Source: Thiomonas sp. FB-6
GTDB taxonomy: Bacteria > Pseudomonadota > Gammaproteobacteria > Burkholderiales > Burkholderiaceae_C
Length of the DNA: 64,000 nt
Assembly: GCF_000377645.1 (NCBI RefSeq)
Contig: NZ_KB898471.1
Location: forward strand, 744,941 to 808,940
Direction of reading: 5' to 3'
Part shown: piece by piece, positions 35,105-45,379 of the stretch
How positions within the stretch are numbered: position 1 is the first letter of the stretch
Layout of the letters: every line of letters starts with the position of its first letter
Translations under genes and position numbers: made by a program
The notes under the pieces: model-generated
What the model was told of the DNA's origin: nothing
Database searches by the model: none
The model's input: the letters and a program-made list of their open reading frames with translations, nothing else

Positions 35105-35877
35105 CCGGCCGGCCGCGCCGCCGCGCTTTCGATGCAGGCCTTGAAATCGCGCACCGACTGCTCGATGCCGACGAACAGCGCGTGCCCGACCAGCGCATGC
35201 CCGATGTGCAGCTCGCGCACCTCCGGCATGGCCGCCAGCACCGGGGTGCTGCGCAGCGTCAGGCCGTGGCCGGCGTGGGTCTGCAGTCCGGCGGCGCGGG
35301 CGCGCGCGATGCCTTCGCGGATGCGCGCCAGCTGGCGCTGTGCCGTGGCCTGGTCGCCGGCCTCGACGGCGTCCGCGTAGGCCCCCGTGTGCAGTTCGAT
35401 GCAGGGCGCGCCGCTTTGCACGGCGGCGTCGATCTGCGCCGGATCGGCCTCGATGAACAGCGATACCCGGCAATCGATGGCGGCCAGGCGCGCGCAGGCC
35501 TCGCGCACGCGCGGCAATTGCCCCAGCACGTCCAGGCCACCCTCGGTGGTGAGCTCCTGGCGCCGCTCGGGCACCAGGCAGGCCATGCGCGGACGCGCCC
35601 GCTCGATCAGCTCCAGCATCTCGCCGGTCAGCGCGGATTCGAAGTTCAGCGGCGCGCGCACCTGCTCGCGCAGGCGCGAGACGTCCTCGTCGCGGATGTG
35701 CCGGCGGTCCTCGCGCAGATGGAAGGTGATGATGTCGGCACCGCCGCGCAGCGCATGCAGCGCGGCCTCCACCGGGTCCGGGTGGGCGCCGCCGCGGGCA
35801 TTGCGCAAGGTGGCGACGTGGTCGATATTGACCCCCAGCAGGGGGCCGCGGGGAGCCGGGTCGACGAGGGGATTCAT
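35101..35877 (-). CDS. pdxJ: Pyridoxine 5'-phosphate synthase
   Basis: The 258-residue TIM-barrel enzyme makes pyridoxine 5'-phosphate from 1-deoxyxylulose 5-phosphate and 3-hydroxy-1-aminoacetone phosphate. Typical blocks: LGVNIDHVATLRNARGGAHPDPV near residue 14, ITFHLREDRRHIRDEDV near residue 52, SLFIEADPAQIDAA, IELHTGAYAD near residue 160, and HAGHGLTLRS near residue 206. Overlaps recO upstream and acpS downstream by four bases each; pdxJ-acpS is an ancient pair. Confidence 0.97.
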   Translation of the reverse strand: MNPLVDPAPRGPLLGVNIDHVATLRNARGGAHPDPVEAALHALRGGADIITFHLREDRRHIRDEDVSRLREQVRAPLNFESALTGEMLELIERARPRMACLVPERRQELTTEGGLDVLGQLPRVREACARLAAIDCRVSLFIEADPAQIDAAVQSGAPCIELHTGAYADAVEAGDQATAQRQLARIREGIARARAAGLQTHAGHGLTLRSTPVLAAMPEVRELHIGHALVGHALFVGIEQSVRDFKACIESAAARPAG

Positions 35878-36683
35878 AGTTGGTGCAGGTCGATCAGCAG
35901 CTGGCGCGTGCGCAGCGGCTGGGTTCCCAGATGATAGCCAAGCAGCTCGCGCATCAGCGCCTTGGCGCCGCGCAGGGCCCCGGGCTGCTCCCAGCGCGCA
36001 TCGGCGATGGCCAGCAGCTGCTCGCCGCGCATCGCCGTCGACGCATCCTCGCCGGAGTGCTCGAGCACCCCACGCTGAGGATCGACCACGTACGACCCCT
36101 GCGCGCGCACGGGCTCGCCGCTGGTGCTGAGCAGGTGCAGCTCGGGCAGGTGGCCGAGTTCGCGCAGCAGTTCCATCTCGAATCCGCGCAGCAACGGCTC
36201 GACCTGACGGCGCGTGGCGTACAGAGGCCCGCGCGGCGTGGCCGCGCCCGATGCACCGCCCTCGCCTTCGCCCAGGCGCTTGAGGGCTTCCAGATAGGCA
36301 TCGAACAGCGCCTCGTGCGGGTCCTCCCGCGGCAGCAGGCGCATGAGCAGCTCGTTGAAATAGAAGCCGCACATCAGCGGCAGGCCCGCCAGCGGCGCCA
36401 CGCCGCCGCTCCATTCGGCGCGCGTGAGGGTGCGCACCTCCCCCTGCCCGCTCCACGAGGCGGCGAAAGGCGCGAAACCCAGCAGCACCGTGCGCAGCTG
36501 GGAATGCGGGCGCTTGGCCCCCTTGGCCACCAGCGGCAGGCGGCCGTGATGCCGGCTGAACACGTCCAGGATCAGGCTGGTCTCGCGCCAGGGGTGCGCG
36601 TGCAGCACGAAGGCCGGCTCGTCGTGCGCGCGCTCGATGCGCCGGGAGGGCCGCGTCCGCTTGCGGGGCTCGCTTCGTTCCAC
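35874..36683 (-). CDS. recO: DNA repair protein RecO
   Basis: The 269-residue protein has the N-terminal OB-fold of RecO (EPAFVLHAHPWRETSLILDVFSRHHGRLPLVAKGAKRPHSQLRTVLLGFAPF near residues 22-72) and the helical C-terminal part (FYFNELLMRLLPREDPHEALFDAYLEALKRL near 105). It helps load RecA at single-strand gaps with RecF and RecR. A basic N-terminal stretch (RSEPRKRTRPSRRIERAH) precedes the fold. It lies 14 bases after era. Confidence 0.93.
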   Translation of the reverse strand: MERSEPRKRTRPSRRIERAHDEPAFVLHAHPWRETSLILDVFSRHHGRLPLVAKGAKRPHSQLRTVLLGFAPFAASWSGQGEVRTLTRAEWSGGVAPLAGLPLMCGFYFNELLMRLLPREDPHEALFDAYLEALKRLGEGEGGASGAATPRGPLYATRRQVEPLLRGFEMELLRELGHLPELHLLSTSGEPVRAQGSYVVDPQRGVLEHSGEDASTAMRGEQLLAIADARWEQPGALRGAKALMRELLGYHLGTQPLRTRQLLIDLHQL

Positions 36684-36697
36684 CGCGGCCTACGCGT

Positions 36698-37609
36698 TCA
36701 CTCTTCGTAGCCGTAGGCGCGCACCGCGGCCTGGTCGTCGGCCCAGCCGGAGCGCGTCTTGACCCACACTTCGAGGAACACCGGCGCGTCGAACAGCTTT
36801 TCCATGTCCTGCCGGGCCTCGGTGGACAGGCGGCGCACGAGGGCGCCCCCGCCGCCGATGACCATGGCCTTGTGGCTGTCGCGCTCCACCACGATGCTGG
36901 CGGCGATGCGCCGCAGCCTGCCGTCGAGCTGGAAGCGGTCGATCACCACGGTGCTGCTGTAGGGCAGTTCGTCGCCGGTGAGCCGGAACAGCTTCTCACG
37001 CAGGATCTCGGCCGCCAGGAAGCGCTCGCCCCGGTCGGTGAGCGCATCGGGGTCGAAGCCCCAGGGGCCCTCGGGCAGGTGGCGCGCCAGGATGCCCAGC
37101 AGGCGCTCGGCGTCGGCGTGGCGCCGCGCCGACAGGGGGACGATCTCGGTCAGGCGCGCGTCCTTGCCGCGCTCGGCCAGCCACGGCAGCAGTTTCTCGC
37201 GGCCGCGGATGCGGTCGAGCTTGTTGGCCACCAGGACCACCGGCCGCCCCTTGGGCAGCAGTTGTCCGACGAGTTCATCCTCCGGCCCCCAGGTCCCGGC
37301 CTCCACCACCCAGAGCACGATGTCGACGTCGGCCAGCGCGCCGCGCACGGTGCGGTTGAGCGCGCGGTTCAGCGCGCGCGTGTGGCGCAGCTGGAATCCG
37401 GGGGTGTCGACGAAGGCGAACTGCGCCGCGCCCTCGGTGCGCACCCCCAGCAGCCGGTGGCGCGTGGTCTGCGCCTTGTCCGAGGTGATGCTGATCTTCT
37501 GGCCCACGAGGGCGTTGAGCAGCGTGGACTTGCCCACGTTGGGGCGCCCGACGATGGCGATGGCGCCGAAGCGCTGCTGCGCCTGCGGCTCGGTGGGAGG
37601 CTGGGTCAT
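36698..37609 (-). CDS. era: GTPase Era
   Basis: The 303-residue GTPase checks 16S rRNA 3' maturation and 30S assembly. G motifs: [16 protein letters not shown] near residue 22 (P-loop), TTRHRLLGV (G2), VDTPGF near residue 65 (G3), VANKLDRI near residue 127 (G4), and LSARR (G5). The C-terminal KH domain contains [31 protein letters not shown] near residue 240. Start chosen at the ATG overlapping the rnc stop by four bases. Confidence 0.97.
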   Translation of the reverse strand: MTQPPTEPQAQQRFGAIAIVGRPNVGKSTLLNALVGQKISITSDKAQTTRHRLLGVRTEGAAQFAFVDTPGFQLRHTRALNRALNRTVRGALADVDIVLWVVEAGTWGPEDELVGQLLPKGRPVVLVANKLDRIRGREKLLPWLAERGKDARLTEIVPLSARRHADAERLLGILARHLPEGPWGFDPDALTDRGERFLAAEILREKLFRLTGDELPYSSTVVIDRFQLDGRLRRIAASIVVERDSHKAMVIGGGGALVRRLSTEARQDMEKLFDAPVFLEVWVKTRSGWADDQAAVRAYGYEE

Positions 37610-38313
37610 GGCTTGGCGGCGGGCTGGGGCCGCGAGGGCGTGGCGCCGCCTCGCAGCTGCTCGATCATGGATTGCGCGGCTTCCTGCTCGCCGGCGCGCC
37701 GGCTGGGCCCCTCGCCGCTGCTGTGCAGGCCGAGCTCGGCGACTTCGCATTGCACGACGAAATGCTGGGCATGCGGCGGCCCGCTGGTCTGCAGCACGCG
37801 ATAGGCGGGCAGTTGCATCTTGCGCCCCTGCAGCATCTCCTGCAAGGTGGTCTTGGCGTCCTTGGCACTGGCCCGCAGGTCCAGCTCGCTCAGGCGCTCG
37901 CCGTACAGGCGGCGCACCAGCGCGGCCGCGGCGTCGATGCCGCCGTCGAGATAGACGGCGCCGATCAGCGCCTCCAGCGCGTCGGCGAGGATGGAATGGC
38001 GGCTCCGGCCCCCGCTGCGCTGCTCGCCTTCGCCCAGCAGCAGCATGTCGCCCAGGCCGGCCTCGCGCGCCAGATCGGCCAGCGTGGCCTCGCGCACCAA
38101 CGCGGCGCGCCAGTACGACAGGTGCCCCTCATCGGCCTCGCCGTCGGCGTACAGCAGCGAGGCGACGAGCAGGTTCAACGCGGCGTCGCCCAGGAACTCC
38201 AGGCGCTCGTTGTTGTCCGAGCCGTGGCTGCGGTGGGTCAGCGCCTGGCGCAGCAGCGCGCAATCGCGAAAACGGTACTGCAGGCGCGCCTGCAGTTGAT
38301 CCAGGGCGTTCAC
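37606..38313 (-). CDS. rnc: Ribonuclease III
   Basis: The 235-residue enzyme cuts double-stranded RNA in rRNA and mRNA processing. The catalytic block [21 protein letters not shown] is near residue 36, and the second acidic set is in [19 protein letters not shown] near residue 110. A double-stranded-RNA-binding domain follows ([23 protein letters not shown] near 155, then [32 protein letters not shown]). A GTG start at 38313 was inferred because no ATG fits before the RNase III fold. The C-terminal tail is rich in Pro and Ala. Confidence 0.94.
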   Translation of the reverse strand: MNALDQLQARLQYRFRDCALLRQALTHRSHGSDNNERLEFLGDAALNLLVASLLYADGEADEGHLSYWRAALVREATLADLAREAGLGDMLLLGEGEQRSGGRSRHSILADALEALIGAVYLDGGIDAAAALVRRLYGERLSELDLRASAKDAKTTLQEMLQGRKMQLPAYRVLQTSGPPHAQHFVVQCEVAELGLHSSGEGPSRRAGEQEAAQSMIEQLRGGATPSRPQPAAKP

Positions 38314-38329
38314 CGCCTCGGGCGCTCCG

Positions 38330-38680
38330 TCAACGCGACTTCCCGGCAAACTTGAGCAGCAGGTAGGCCGGGCCGACCAGGTGGATCTCCTTCTGGTAGG
38401 CGTAGGAGACGACCACGTTGCCGTTGACCTTGGTGATCTGCAGGTCCTTGCCGTTGATGGAACTGATGTAGTCCACCTCGGCCATCTTGTCGAACTTGGT
38501 GCGGATGTCCCCGACCGTGGGCCCGGCCTTCGCGGCCTGGTCCACCGCATGCTGGATGGACACCGATTCCTGCCAGTCCGGCACCACCTGCAGGCCGAGC
38601 ACGACCAGGATGGCGAGCACGGCCCCCCAGAACAGCAGGCCGATCAGCGTGATGCCGCGTTGACGTTGCGCGTGGCTCAT
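38330..38680 (-). CDS. DUF4845 membrane protein
   Basis: The 116-residue protein has one N-terminal membrane helix (GITLIGLLFWGAVLAILVVLGLQVVPDW, residues 9-36) and a small exported domain (VGDIRTKFDKMAEVDYISSINGKDLQITKVNGNVVVSYAYQKEIHL). This is the DUF4845 family, found between lepB and rnc in Beta- and Gammaproteobacteria. Its N-terminus resembles a pilin-like anchor. Function unknown; its fixed place suggests a link to protein export or cell envelope. Confidence 0.9.
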   Translation of the reverse strand: MSHAQRQRGITLIGLLFWGAVLAILVVLGLQVVPDWQESVSIQHAVDQAAKAGPTVGDIRTKFDKMAEVDYISSINGKDLQITKVNGNVVVSYAYQKEIHLVGPAYLLLKFAGKSR

Positions 38681-38710
38681 ACCGCAAACCCCATCGATGC
38701 TGTCAGCAGG

Positions 38711-39631
38711 TCAATGAATCGGCCCGATGTTCTTCAGGCCGCCGAAGTTCATCCAGACGAAGAAGGCCTTGCCGGCGATGTTGCGTGCCGGCACGAATCC
38801 CCAGTAGCGGGAATCCAGTGAATTATCGCGGTTATCGCCCATCACGAAATACATTCCTGCGGGAACCTTGCAGACGAAACCTTGCGAATCATAATGACAA
38901 GCGTCGCGATGGGGAAAATTATCCGGTCCGCCGATCACGTAGGGCGGCTGCTGCGGGTTGATCAGGATGCGGTGCTCAGCCCCGTCCAGATTCTCGCGGT
39001 ATTGCTGGTAATAGGCCATGGTCGAGGGGTCGAACCACTGGCCGTCGGACTGCTCGGAAACGGGCTTGCCGTCGATCACCAGTTGCTTGTTCTCGTAGGA
39101 CACCGTGTCGCCCGGCAGGCCGACGATGCGCTTGATGTAGTCGATGGACGGATCCTTGGGCAGGCGGAACACGATGACGTCGCCGCGCCGCGGGGCGCGT
39201 CCCGGCGTCAGGCGTTCGTGCCCCAGCGGCAGGCGCAGCCCGTAGAGGAACTTGTTCACCAGGATCAGGTCGCCCGGCACCAGCGTGGGCTCCATGGACC
39301 CGGACGGGATCTTGAAGGGCTCGGCCACGAAGGAGCGCAGCACGAACACGAAGGCGATCACCGGAAACAGACCCGCCGTCCACTCCAGCCACCAGGGTTG
39401 GCGCAGCAGGCGCGCGCGGGTGGCCTGGATGTTCTCGTCGCTCAGCGAGTCGTCGGGCGTGATGCCCTGCGCGCGCAGCTCGTCGCGGCGCCGGCGCAGC
39501 GCCGAGCTCGCGGCCTCGGCGGCGTCGACGCGCTGACGCGCGAAGCGCAGGCGCTCGGCGACCCAGAACAGGCCGGTGAGCACCAGCAGCACGAACAACA
39601 GGAGGGTGAAATTGACGGCCGGTTCTTCCAT
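38711..39631 (-). CDS. lepB: Signal peptidase I
   Basis: The 306-residue membrane protease removes signal peptides from exported proteins. Two N-terminal helices (FTLLLFVLLVLTGLFWVAERL and WLEWTAGLFPVIAFVFVLRSF) flank a cytoplasmic loop. The catalytic serine is in FKIPSGSMEPTLVPGD near residue 107, and the lysine in DYIKRIVGLPGDTVSYENK near residue 166. The box GDNRDNSLDSRYWGFVP is near residue 272. Start ATG at 39631, 38 bases after lepA. Its substrates in this window include the rhodanese and MucD. Confidence 0.96.
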   Translation of the reverse strand: MEEPAVNFTLLLFVLLVLTGLFWVAERLRFARQRVDAAEAASSALRRRRDELRAQGITPDDSLSDENIQATRARLLRQPWWLEWTAGLFPVIAFVFVLRSFVAEPFKIPSGSMEPTLVPGDLILVNKFLYGLRLPLGHERLTPGRAPRRGDVIVFRLPKDPSIDYIKRIVGLPGDTVSYENKQLVIDGKPVSEQSDGQWFDPSTMAYYQQYRENLDGAEHRILINPQQPPYVIGGPDNFPHRDACHYDSQGFVCKVPAGMYFVMGDNRDNSLDSRYWGFVPARNIAGKAFFVWMNFGGLKNIGPIH

Positions 39632-39669
39632 GGAACGGAGGGGTCTTGGGCTGGAGCGTGGGCCGGGGA

Positions 39670-41460
<1,791 letters not shown>

Positions 41461-41509
41461 GCGCGGGCGAAAGCGTGAAACCCGCCCCAGGGGATCGTGG
41501 CGGCGGGAC

Positions 41510-41540
41510 AAAAAAAAGGCGCGGCCATTCGCGTCGCGCC
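41510..41540 (-). terminator. Intrinsic terminator with eight-T run, between mucD and lepA
   Basis: On the minus strand GGCGCG (41540-41535) pairs with CGCGCC (41523-41518), extended by further inner pairs, and is followed at once by eight T residues (41517-41510). This is the clearest Rho-independent terminator in the window. It lies 50 bases before the lepA start, so it ends either mucD transcripts or a short leader RNA. Confidence 0.8.
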
Positions 41541-41694
41541 TACCAACAAAATCGTTTGGCAACTGCTTGTTGGGCCTTCATTTTAAGCCCGCCGCGGGAC
41601 CCGGCCAGCGGCGCGCACCCGGCCCGCCCCGCCTTCGCGGGGAAAACATTGCGAACTCGCGAGCGCGAGCGCAATTGAAGCCAATGTATACGGA
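41510..41694 (-). ncRNA. Candidate small RNA or lepA leader
   Basis: Between mucD and lepA, a possible transcript starting near 41694 would run about 185 bases and end at the T-run terminator. It contains a hairpin closed by CCAACAA/TTGTTGG (41573-41567 with 41549-41543) directly before the terminator stem. A TAAAAT box (41585-41580) could instead drive a transcript of about 65 bases. A 13-codon frame (41581-41540) overlaps the hairpin but has no good ribosome site. Whether this is a small RNA, an attenuator of lepA-lepB-rnc, or just a mucD 3' end cannot be told from sequence. Confidence 0.4.
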
Positions 41695-41700
41695 ATATCC

Positions 41701-41730
41701 TAGAACAAAATTCTCATGTTATGAACTTCC
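41701..41730 (-). promoter_or_regulatory. Candidate extracytoplasmic-sigma promoter downstream of mucD
   Basis: On the minus strand GGAAGTT (41730-41724) and GTTCTA (41706-41701) are 17 bases apart. They resemble the sigma-E pattern GGAACTT...GTCTAA with mismatches. The segment is notably AT-rich for this genome and starts 9 bases after the mucD stop. Inference only. Confidence 0.3.
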
Positions 41731-41738
41731 TTCGAATT

Positions 41739-43253
41739 TCATTCCGAAACCTTGCGCGGATGCACCAGCACGTAGGTGGCGGACTCGCCACGGCGCACCA
41801 GCAGCGCCGCGGCCTTGTCCTGGGGCAGGCGCGCGGCCCGGGACGAGAAATCGGCCGCCGTGCGCAGGCCCGCGTCGTTCAGCGCCTCCAGCACGTCGCC
41901 GACGCGCAAGCCGGCGGCCGAGCCGTAGGCATCGACGCTTTCCACCAGCACGCCGCCGCGCAGTCCCAGCTGCGCGAGCTGCTCCTGGTTGAGGTCGACC
42001 ACGCCGACTCCCAGCGGACTGAGCGCGGCCGCCGAGGGCTTGCCGGGCGCGGGCACGGGGGCCTTGTCGCTCCACGACCCCACGGTGACCTGCAGGCTCT
42101 CGGCGCGGCCCAGGCGGAACACCTGCAGCGCCACGTGCGTGCCGGGATGGATCGCGCCGACCAGGCGCGGCAGGTCGCTGGCGCGCTGGACCTCGTGGCC
42201 GTCGATCGCGGTGATGATGTCGCCGGGGCGCACACCGGCGGCGTCGGCCGCGCCGCCCTTCTGCACTGCGCTGACCAGCGCGCCGCGCGCGCTGCCCAGC
42301 CCCAGCGCCTGCGCGAGCTGGCTGCTCACCCCGTCGATGACCACGCCGATCTTGCCCCGCACCACGTGGCCGCCGGCCTTGAGCTGGGTGGCCACCGCGA
42401 TGGCCTGGTCGATCGGCACCGCGAAGGAGATGCCCATGAAGCCGCCCGTGCGGCTGTAGATCTGGGAGTTCATGCCGACCACGCGGCCCTGCATGTCGAT
42501 CAGCGGCCCGCCCGAGTTGCCGGGGTTGACCGCCACGTCGGTCTGGATCAGCGGCGTGTAGTCTCCGGTATCGCGCGCCTTGGCGCTGACGATGCCGGCG
42601 GTGACGGTGTTGTCCAGGCCGAAGGGTGAACCGATGGCCACGACCCATTCGCCGACCTGCAGACGCGCGGAATCGCCGATGCGCACGGCCGGCAGCCCGG
42701 CTGCGTCGATTTTCAGCAGCGCCACGTCGGTACGGGCGTCGGCGCCGACCAGGCGCGCGGTGAACTCGCGGTGATCGGTCAGGGTCACGACGATGCGCTC
42801 GGCCCCGTCGACCACATGGGCGTTGGTCAGCACGTAGCCGTTGGCCGCGAGGATGAAGCCCGAGCCCACGCCCACCGGGCGCTCCTCGTCGGGAGCCTGG
42901 GCCGAAGCGCCGTTGCCCCCCTGGGGCAGCGGAATGCCGAAGAATCGGCGCAGGAATTCGCGGGTCTGCTCGTCCTGGCGCGCGCTCTGGTCGGGCGCGC
43001 GCGTGTAGGTGCGGATGTTCACCACCGAGGGGCCGACCCGGCGCACCAGGCGCGTGAAGTCGGGCAGACCCGCGACCAGCGGGCCCGCAGGGGCCGGAGC
43101 CGTGGAGCCGAAGCCCGCGGCGGAGGCCTGGGGGGCCGGCCCCGCGGCCAGCGCCGCGGCCCCTGGCATGCCGATGCACGCGGCCAGCAGGAAGGGCAGG
43201 CATGCGCGGCCTGGTTGCATGACGCGACGTGCAAGGGACCTTGCAGGATTCAC
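41739..43253 (-). CDS. mucD: Periplasmic serine protease, DegP/MucD type
   Basis: From the GTG at 43253 the protein has 504 residues (an ATG at 43220 gives 493). A signal peptide (ARRVMQPGRACLPFLLAACIGMPGAAALAA) leads to a trypsin-like domain with NAHVVDG (His, near residue 141), DARTDVALLKID (Asp) and NPGNSGGPL (Ser, near residue 244). Two PDZ domains follow (near 300-395 and 410-500), the first with GVRPGDIITAIDGHEVQ. MucD degrades misfolded envelope proteins and opposes sigma-E activation. It is the last gene of the rpoE-rseA-mucD group. The usual rseB between rseA and mucD is missing. Confidence 0.92.
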   Translation of the reverse strand: MNPARSLARRVMQPGRACLPFLLAACIGMPGAAALAAGPAPQASAAGFGSTAPAPAGPLVAGLPDFTRLVRRVGPSVVNIRTYTRAPDQSARQDEQTREFLRRFFGIPLPQGGNGASAQAPDEERPVGVGSGFILAANGYVLTNAHVVDGAERIVVTLTDHREFTARLVGADARTDVALLKIDAAGLPAVRIGDSARLQVGEWVVAIGSPFGLDNTVTAGIVSAKARDTGDYTPLIQTDVAVNPGNSGGPLIDMQGRVVGMNSQIYSRTGGFMGISFAVPIDQAIAVATQLKAGGHVVRGKIGVVIDGVSSQLAQALGLGSARGALVSAVQKGGAADAAGVRPGDIITAIDGHEVQRASDLPRLVGAIHPGTHVALQVFRLGRAESLQVTVGSWSDKAPVPAPGKPSAAALSPLGVGVVDLNQEQLAQLGLRGGVLVESVDAYGSAAGLRVGDVLEALNDAGLRTAADFSSRAARLPQDKAAALLVRRGESATYVLVHPRKVSE

Positions 43254-43409
43254 GAGTCCATCTCCGGCGGATTGGGGGGCGCTGCGAGCGCTGGCAGGCT
43301 CGCAGCCCGTTCGATGCCGCCGAGCCGGGCCGGCCTCGGCAGCCAGGGGCGAGCATAGCGTGCCCGCGTGCACGGCTGCACGGCGCTACAGGCAAGCGCG
43401 CCTGGCGGC

Positions 43410-44117
43410 TCAGGGCATGGCGCGCACCCGGGAGGAAACGCGCGGCTGCGCGGGCGGTACGCAGATCGCTTGCGTGCGCAGCGCAAGCCGCCCGTTCAGC
43501 GCGATGCTGGTTCCGCGCAGGCCGACACGCAGCGCACTGATGCCGGCGCCCGAAGCCCCGATGCCGGAATCCCATGCCGCGCCTTGCGCGATGGAGGGCT
43601 GCGCGGAATCGGGCTCGCTCCACGGAGCGCTGCGCTGCGGCAGCAGCACGCCCAGCAGGGTCACGGTGGCCAGGCCGGCCAGCGCGACGCCCAGTGCGCC
43701 GGCCCACGGCGTGGCGCGCCACCACGGCGGGGCAGCGACGCCGCGCATCGCAGCGGGCGCGAACTGCACCGGCTCGTCGCGCAGGCGCTCGCCGAAGCGC
43801 CGGAGGAAAGCCGCTTCGTCGAACGCGGCGTGGAGCTCGGCCGAGCGCAGCCAGTCGCCCAGTTGGTGGTAGCGCAGCCAGGCCGCGCGGGCCTCGGGCT
43901 CGCGCGACAGTTCTGCCCAGGGCTCGCCGAGCGCGTCGGGCGGCGCCTCGCCATCCATCAGCGCCGAGACCTGCTCGCGCAGGCGCAATGCGTCGCGGCT
44001 GTCGGTGCGACTGCGGGTGCGGCTGTGGGTGCGGCTGTCGTCGTGGTGACCCCCGCCGCTCGCGGCGCCACCTGCACCGCGGCCGGGCCGGCTCCCGGCG
44101 GCCGAATCGTCGTCCAT
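43410..44117 (-). CDS. rseA: Anti-sigma-E factor RseA/MucA-like
   Basis: The 235-residue protein has a low-complexity start (residues 1-45, Gly/Ser/Arg/His), then the sigma-binding RseA_N domain (LREQVSALMDGEAPPDALGEPWAELSREPEARAAWLRYHQLGDWLRS, about 46-95). One membrane helix is near residues 140-160 (AGALGVALAGLATVTLLGVLLP), and a short periplasmic tail ends it. It would hold RpoE at the membrane until regulated proteolysis. It lies 51 bases after rpoE. The tail is short and no RseB partner is encoded nearby. Confidence 0.85.
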   Translation of the reverse strand: MDDDSAAGSRPGRGAGGAASGGGHHDDSRTHSRTRSRTDSRDALRLREQVSALMDGEAPPDALGEPWAELSREPEARAAWLRYHQLGDWLRSAELHAAFDEAAFLRRFGERLRDEPVQFAPAAMRGVAAPPWWRATPWAGALGVALAGLATVTLLGVLLPQRSAPWSEPDSAQPSIAQGAAWDSGIGASGAGISALRVGLRGTSIALNGRLALRTQAICVPPAQPRVSSRVRAMP

Positions 44118-44168
44118 GTGCTGACCTTTCCCCCCCTTTGCGAAACTTCTGCCGCCTGCCGTGGCCGC

Positions 44169-44768
44169 CTACCAGCGCTCGTCCGTGCGTGTGCCCAGCA
44201 AGGGGCGCAGCCGGCGGGCGATGGATTCGCGCGCCCGGAAGATGCGCGAGCGCACGGTACCCACCGGGCAGCCCAGCATGTGCGAAATTTCCTCGTAGCT
44301 CAGGCCCTCGATCTCGCGCAGCATGATCGCGCTGCGCAATTCCTCGGGCAATTCCTCCATGGCAGCGTTCACGGCGTTGACCAGCTCGCGGCTGGCCATC
44401 ACCGCTTCGGGCGTGTCCATGCTGCTTAGTTGCTCCTGCCTCGAAAAAGTTTCGTCCTGCTCCGGATTTTGGGAATTTTCCGGAAAAACGGGACTGCGCG
44501 CGCAAGTAAGAGCGCTGCGCTTGGCCGTATTCACCGCGATGCGGTACAGCCAGGTGTAGAACTGGCTGTCGCCGCGGAAGTTTCCGATGGCACGGTAGGC
44601 TCGCAGGAAGGTCTCCTGCGCGATGTCTTCCGCGCTGGCGGGATCGGCGACGAAACGCGAGATCAGGCGAAAGATACGCCGCTGGTACTTGGCCACGAGC
44701 AAGGCGAAGGCTTGCTGGTCGCCATTCTGGACACGTTGGACCAGGGCCTGATCGGATCGGTCTTGCAC
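44169..44768 (-). CDS. rpoE: Extracytoplasmic stress sigma factor RpoE (AlgU-like)
   Basis: From the GTG at 44768 the product has 199 residues, the usual RpoE length. Region 2 contains DQQAFALLVAKYQRRIFRLISRFV and DIAQETFLRAYRAIGNFRGDSQFYTWLYRIAVNTAKR; region 4 contains LPEELRSAIMLREIEGLSYEEISHMLGCPVGTVRSRIFRARESI. The frame stays open far upstream, and no good ribosome site precedes the GTG, so the start is uncertain. It directs the response to envelope stress and is held by the product of rseA. Confidence 0.93.
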   Translation of the reverse strand: MQDRSDQALVQRVQNGDQQAFALLVAKYQRRIFRLISRFVADPASAEDIAQETFLRAYRAIGNFRGDSQFYTWLYRIAVNTAKRSALTCARSPVFPENSQNPEQDETFSRQEQLSSMDTPEAVMASRELVNAVNAAMEELPEELRSAIMLREIEGLSYEEISHMLGCPVGTVRSRIFRARESIARRLRPLLGTRTDERW

Positions 44769-44813
44769 GAGGGCTGTGGGGAGGGGCGAAGCCGGCCGCG
44801 GGTGGCGAAAGCC

Positions 44814-44849
44814 AGCGGAACAGGCAGCGGAACAGGCAGCGGGACAGGC
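44814..44849. repeat. 12-bp tandem repeat (3 copies) upstream of rpoE
   Basis: AGCGGAACAGGC occurs twice in tandem followed by a copy with one change (AGCGGGACAGGC). It lies 45-80 bases upstream of the proposed rpoE start, within the 166-base gap to the next gene, where the promoter would be expected. Confidence 0.9.
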
Positions 44850-44934
44850 AGCGGCATGGCAGCTCCCCCGGACCCCGTCCGGGAACCCGGCGGCGACTCC
44901 AGCATGCCAATCCGGTATTACAACGCCGGCCGCG

Positions 44935-45357
44935 TTAAAGAGCCAGGCGTGTGCGCAATTCCCGCCAGATAGCGGGTGCAATGTCCGAGGGCACGGGCAG
45001 CACCTCGCGCCCACGGTCGCTGAGGCCGAGCACCAGCAGCAGGCCCGGCAGGCTGAGCGCGCGCACCTGGGCCAGCTTGCGCTGGCGGCGCTCCTGTTGC
45101 AGCTGCCAGCCCTGCGCGCCGTGGCTGAGCGTGAAGCTGCGGATCTTCCAGTAGGGAACCTGCGCGGTCAGCACCATCAGGAACACGCCCAGCGATAGTC
45201 CGGCCATGAGCTGGAAGTCCCCCGCGTCGCCGGCCTCCCACCAGCGCCAGGCGTTCCAGGCGCCGGCCAGCGCGACCGCGAGATCGAAGCCGATCAGCAG
45301 CGCGTGCCAGCGGCTGAAGCGCTCGACCCGCACGTGCAAGGGAGGGGCGGGCTGCAT
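44935..45357 (-). CDS. YgfX-like small membrane protein
   Basis: The 140-residue protein has two hydrophobic segments (HALLIGFDLAVALAGAWNAW near 19-38; LMAGLSLGVFLMVLTAQVPYW near 50-70) followed by a soluble part (SFTLSHGAQGWQLQQERRQRKLAQVRALSLPGLLLVLGL). This layout resembles the YgfX/CptA group, in which E. coli YgfX is membrane-bound. Similarity is judged by eye only. It sits between fabF and rpoE, a position that is conserved in Betaproteobacteria. Confidence 0.6.
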   Translation of the reverse strand: MQPAPPLHVRVERFSRWHALLIGFDLAVALAGAWNAWRWWEAGDAGDFQLMAGLSLGVFLMVLTAQVPYWKIRSFTLSHGAQGWQLQQERRQRKLAQVRALSLPGLLLVLGLSDRGREVLPVPSDIAPAIWRELRTRLAL

Positions 45358-45379
45358 CGCTGGCGGGCCGCGGCGGAAC

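Noticed and set aside
41461..41562. Longer LepA with an N-terminal extension of 34 residues
   Set aside because: The extension would cross the intrinsic terminator and does not resemble LepA, which starts at the [16 protein letters not shown] block.
41540..41581. 13-codon frame before the lepA leader terminator as a leader peptide gene
   Set aside because: Its ATG is part of a TAAAAT -10-like box, it has no ribosome site, and the codons show no run of one amino acid typical of attenuators. Kept only as a remark in the leader entry.
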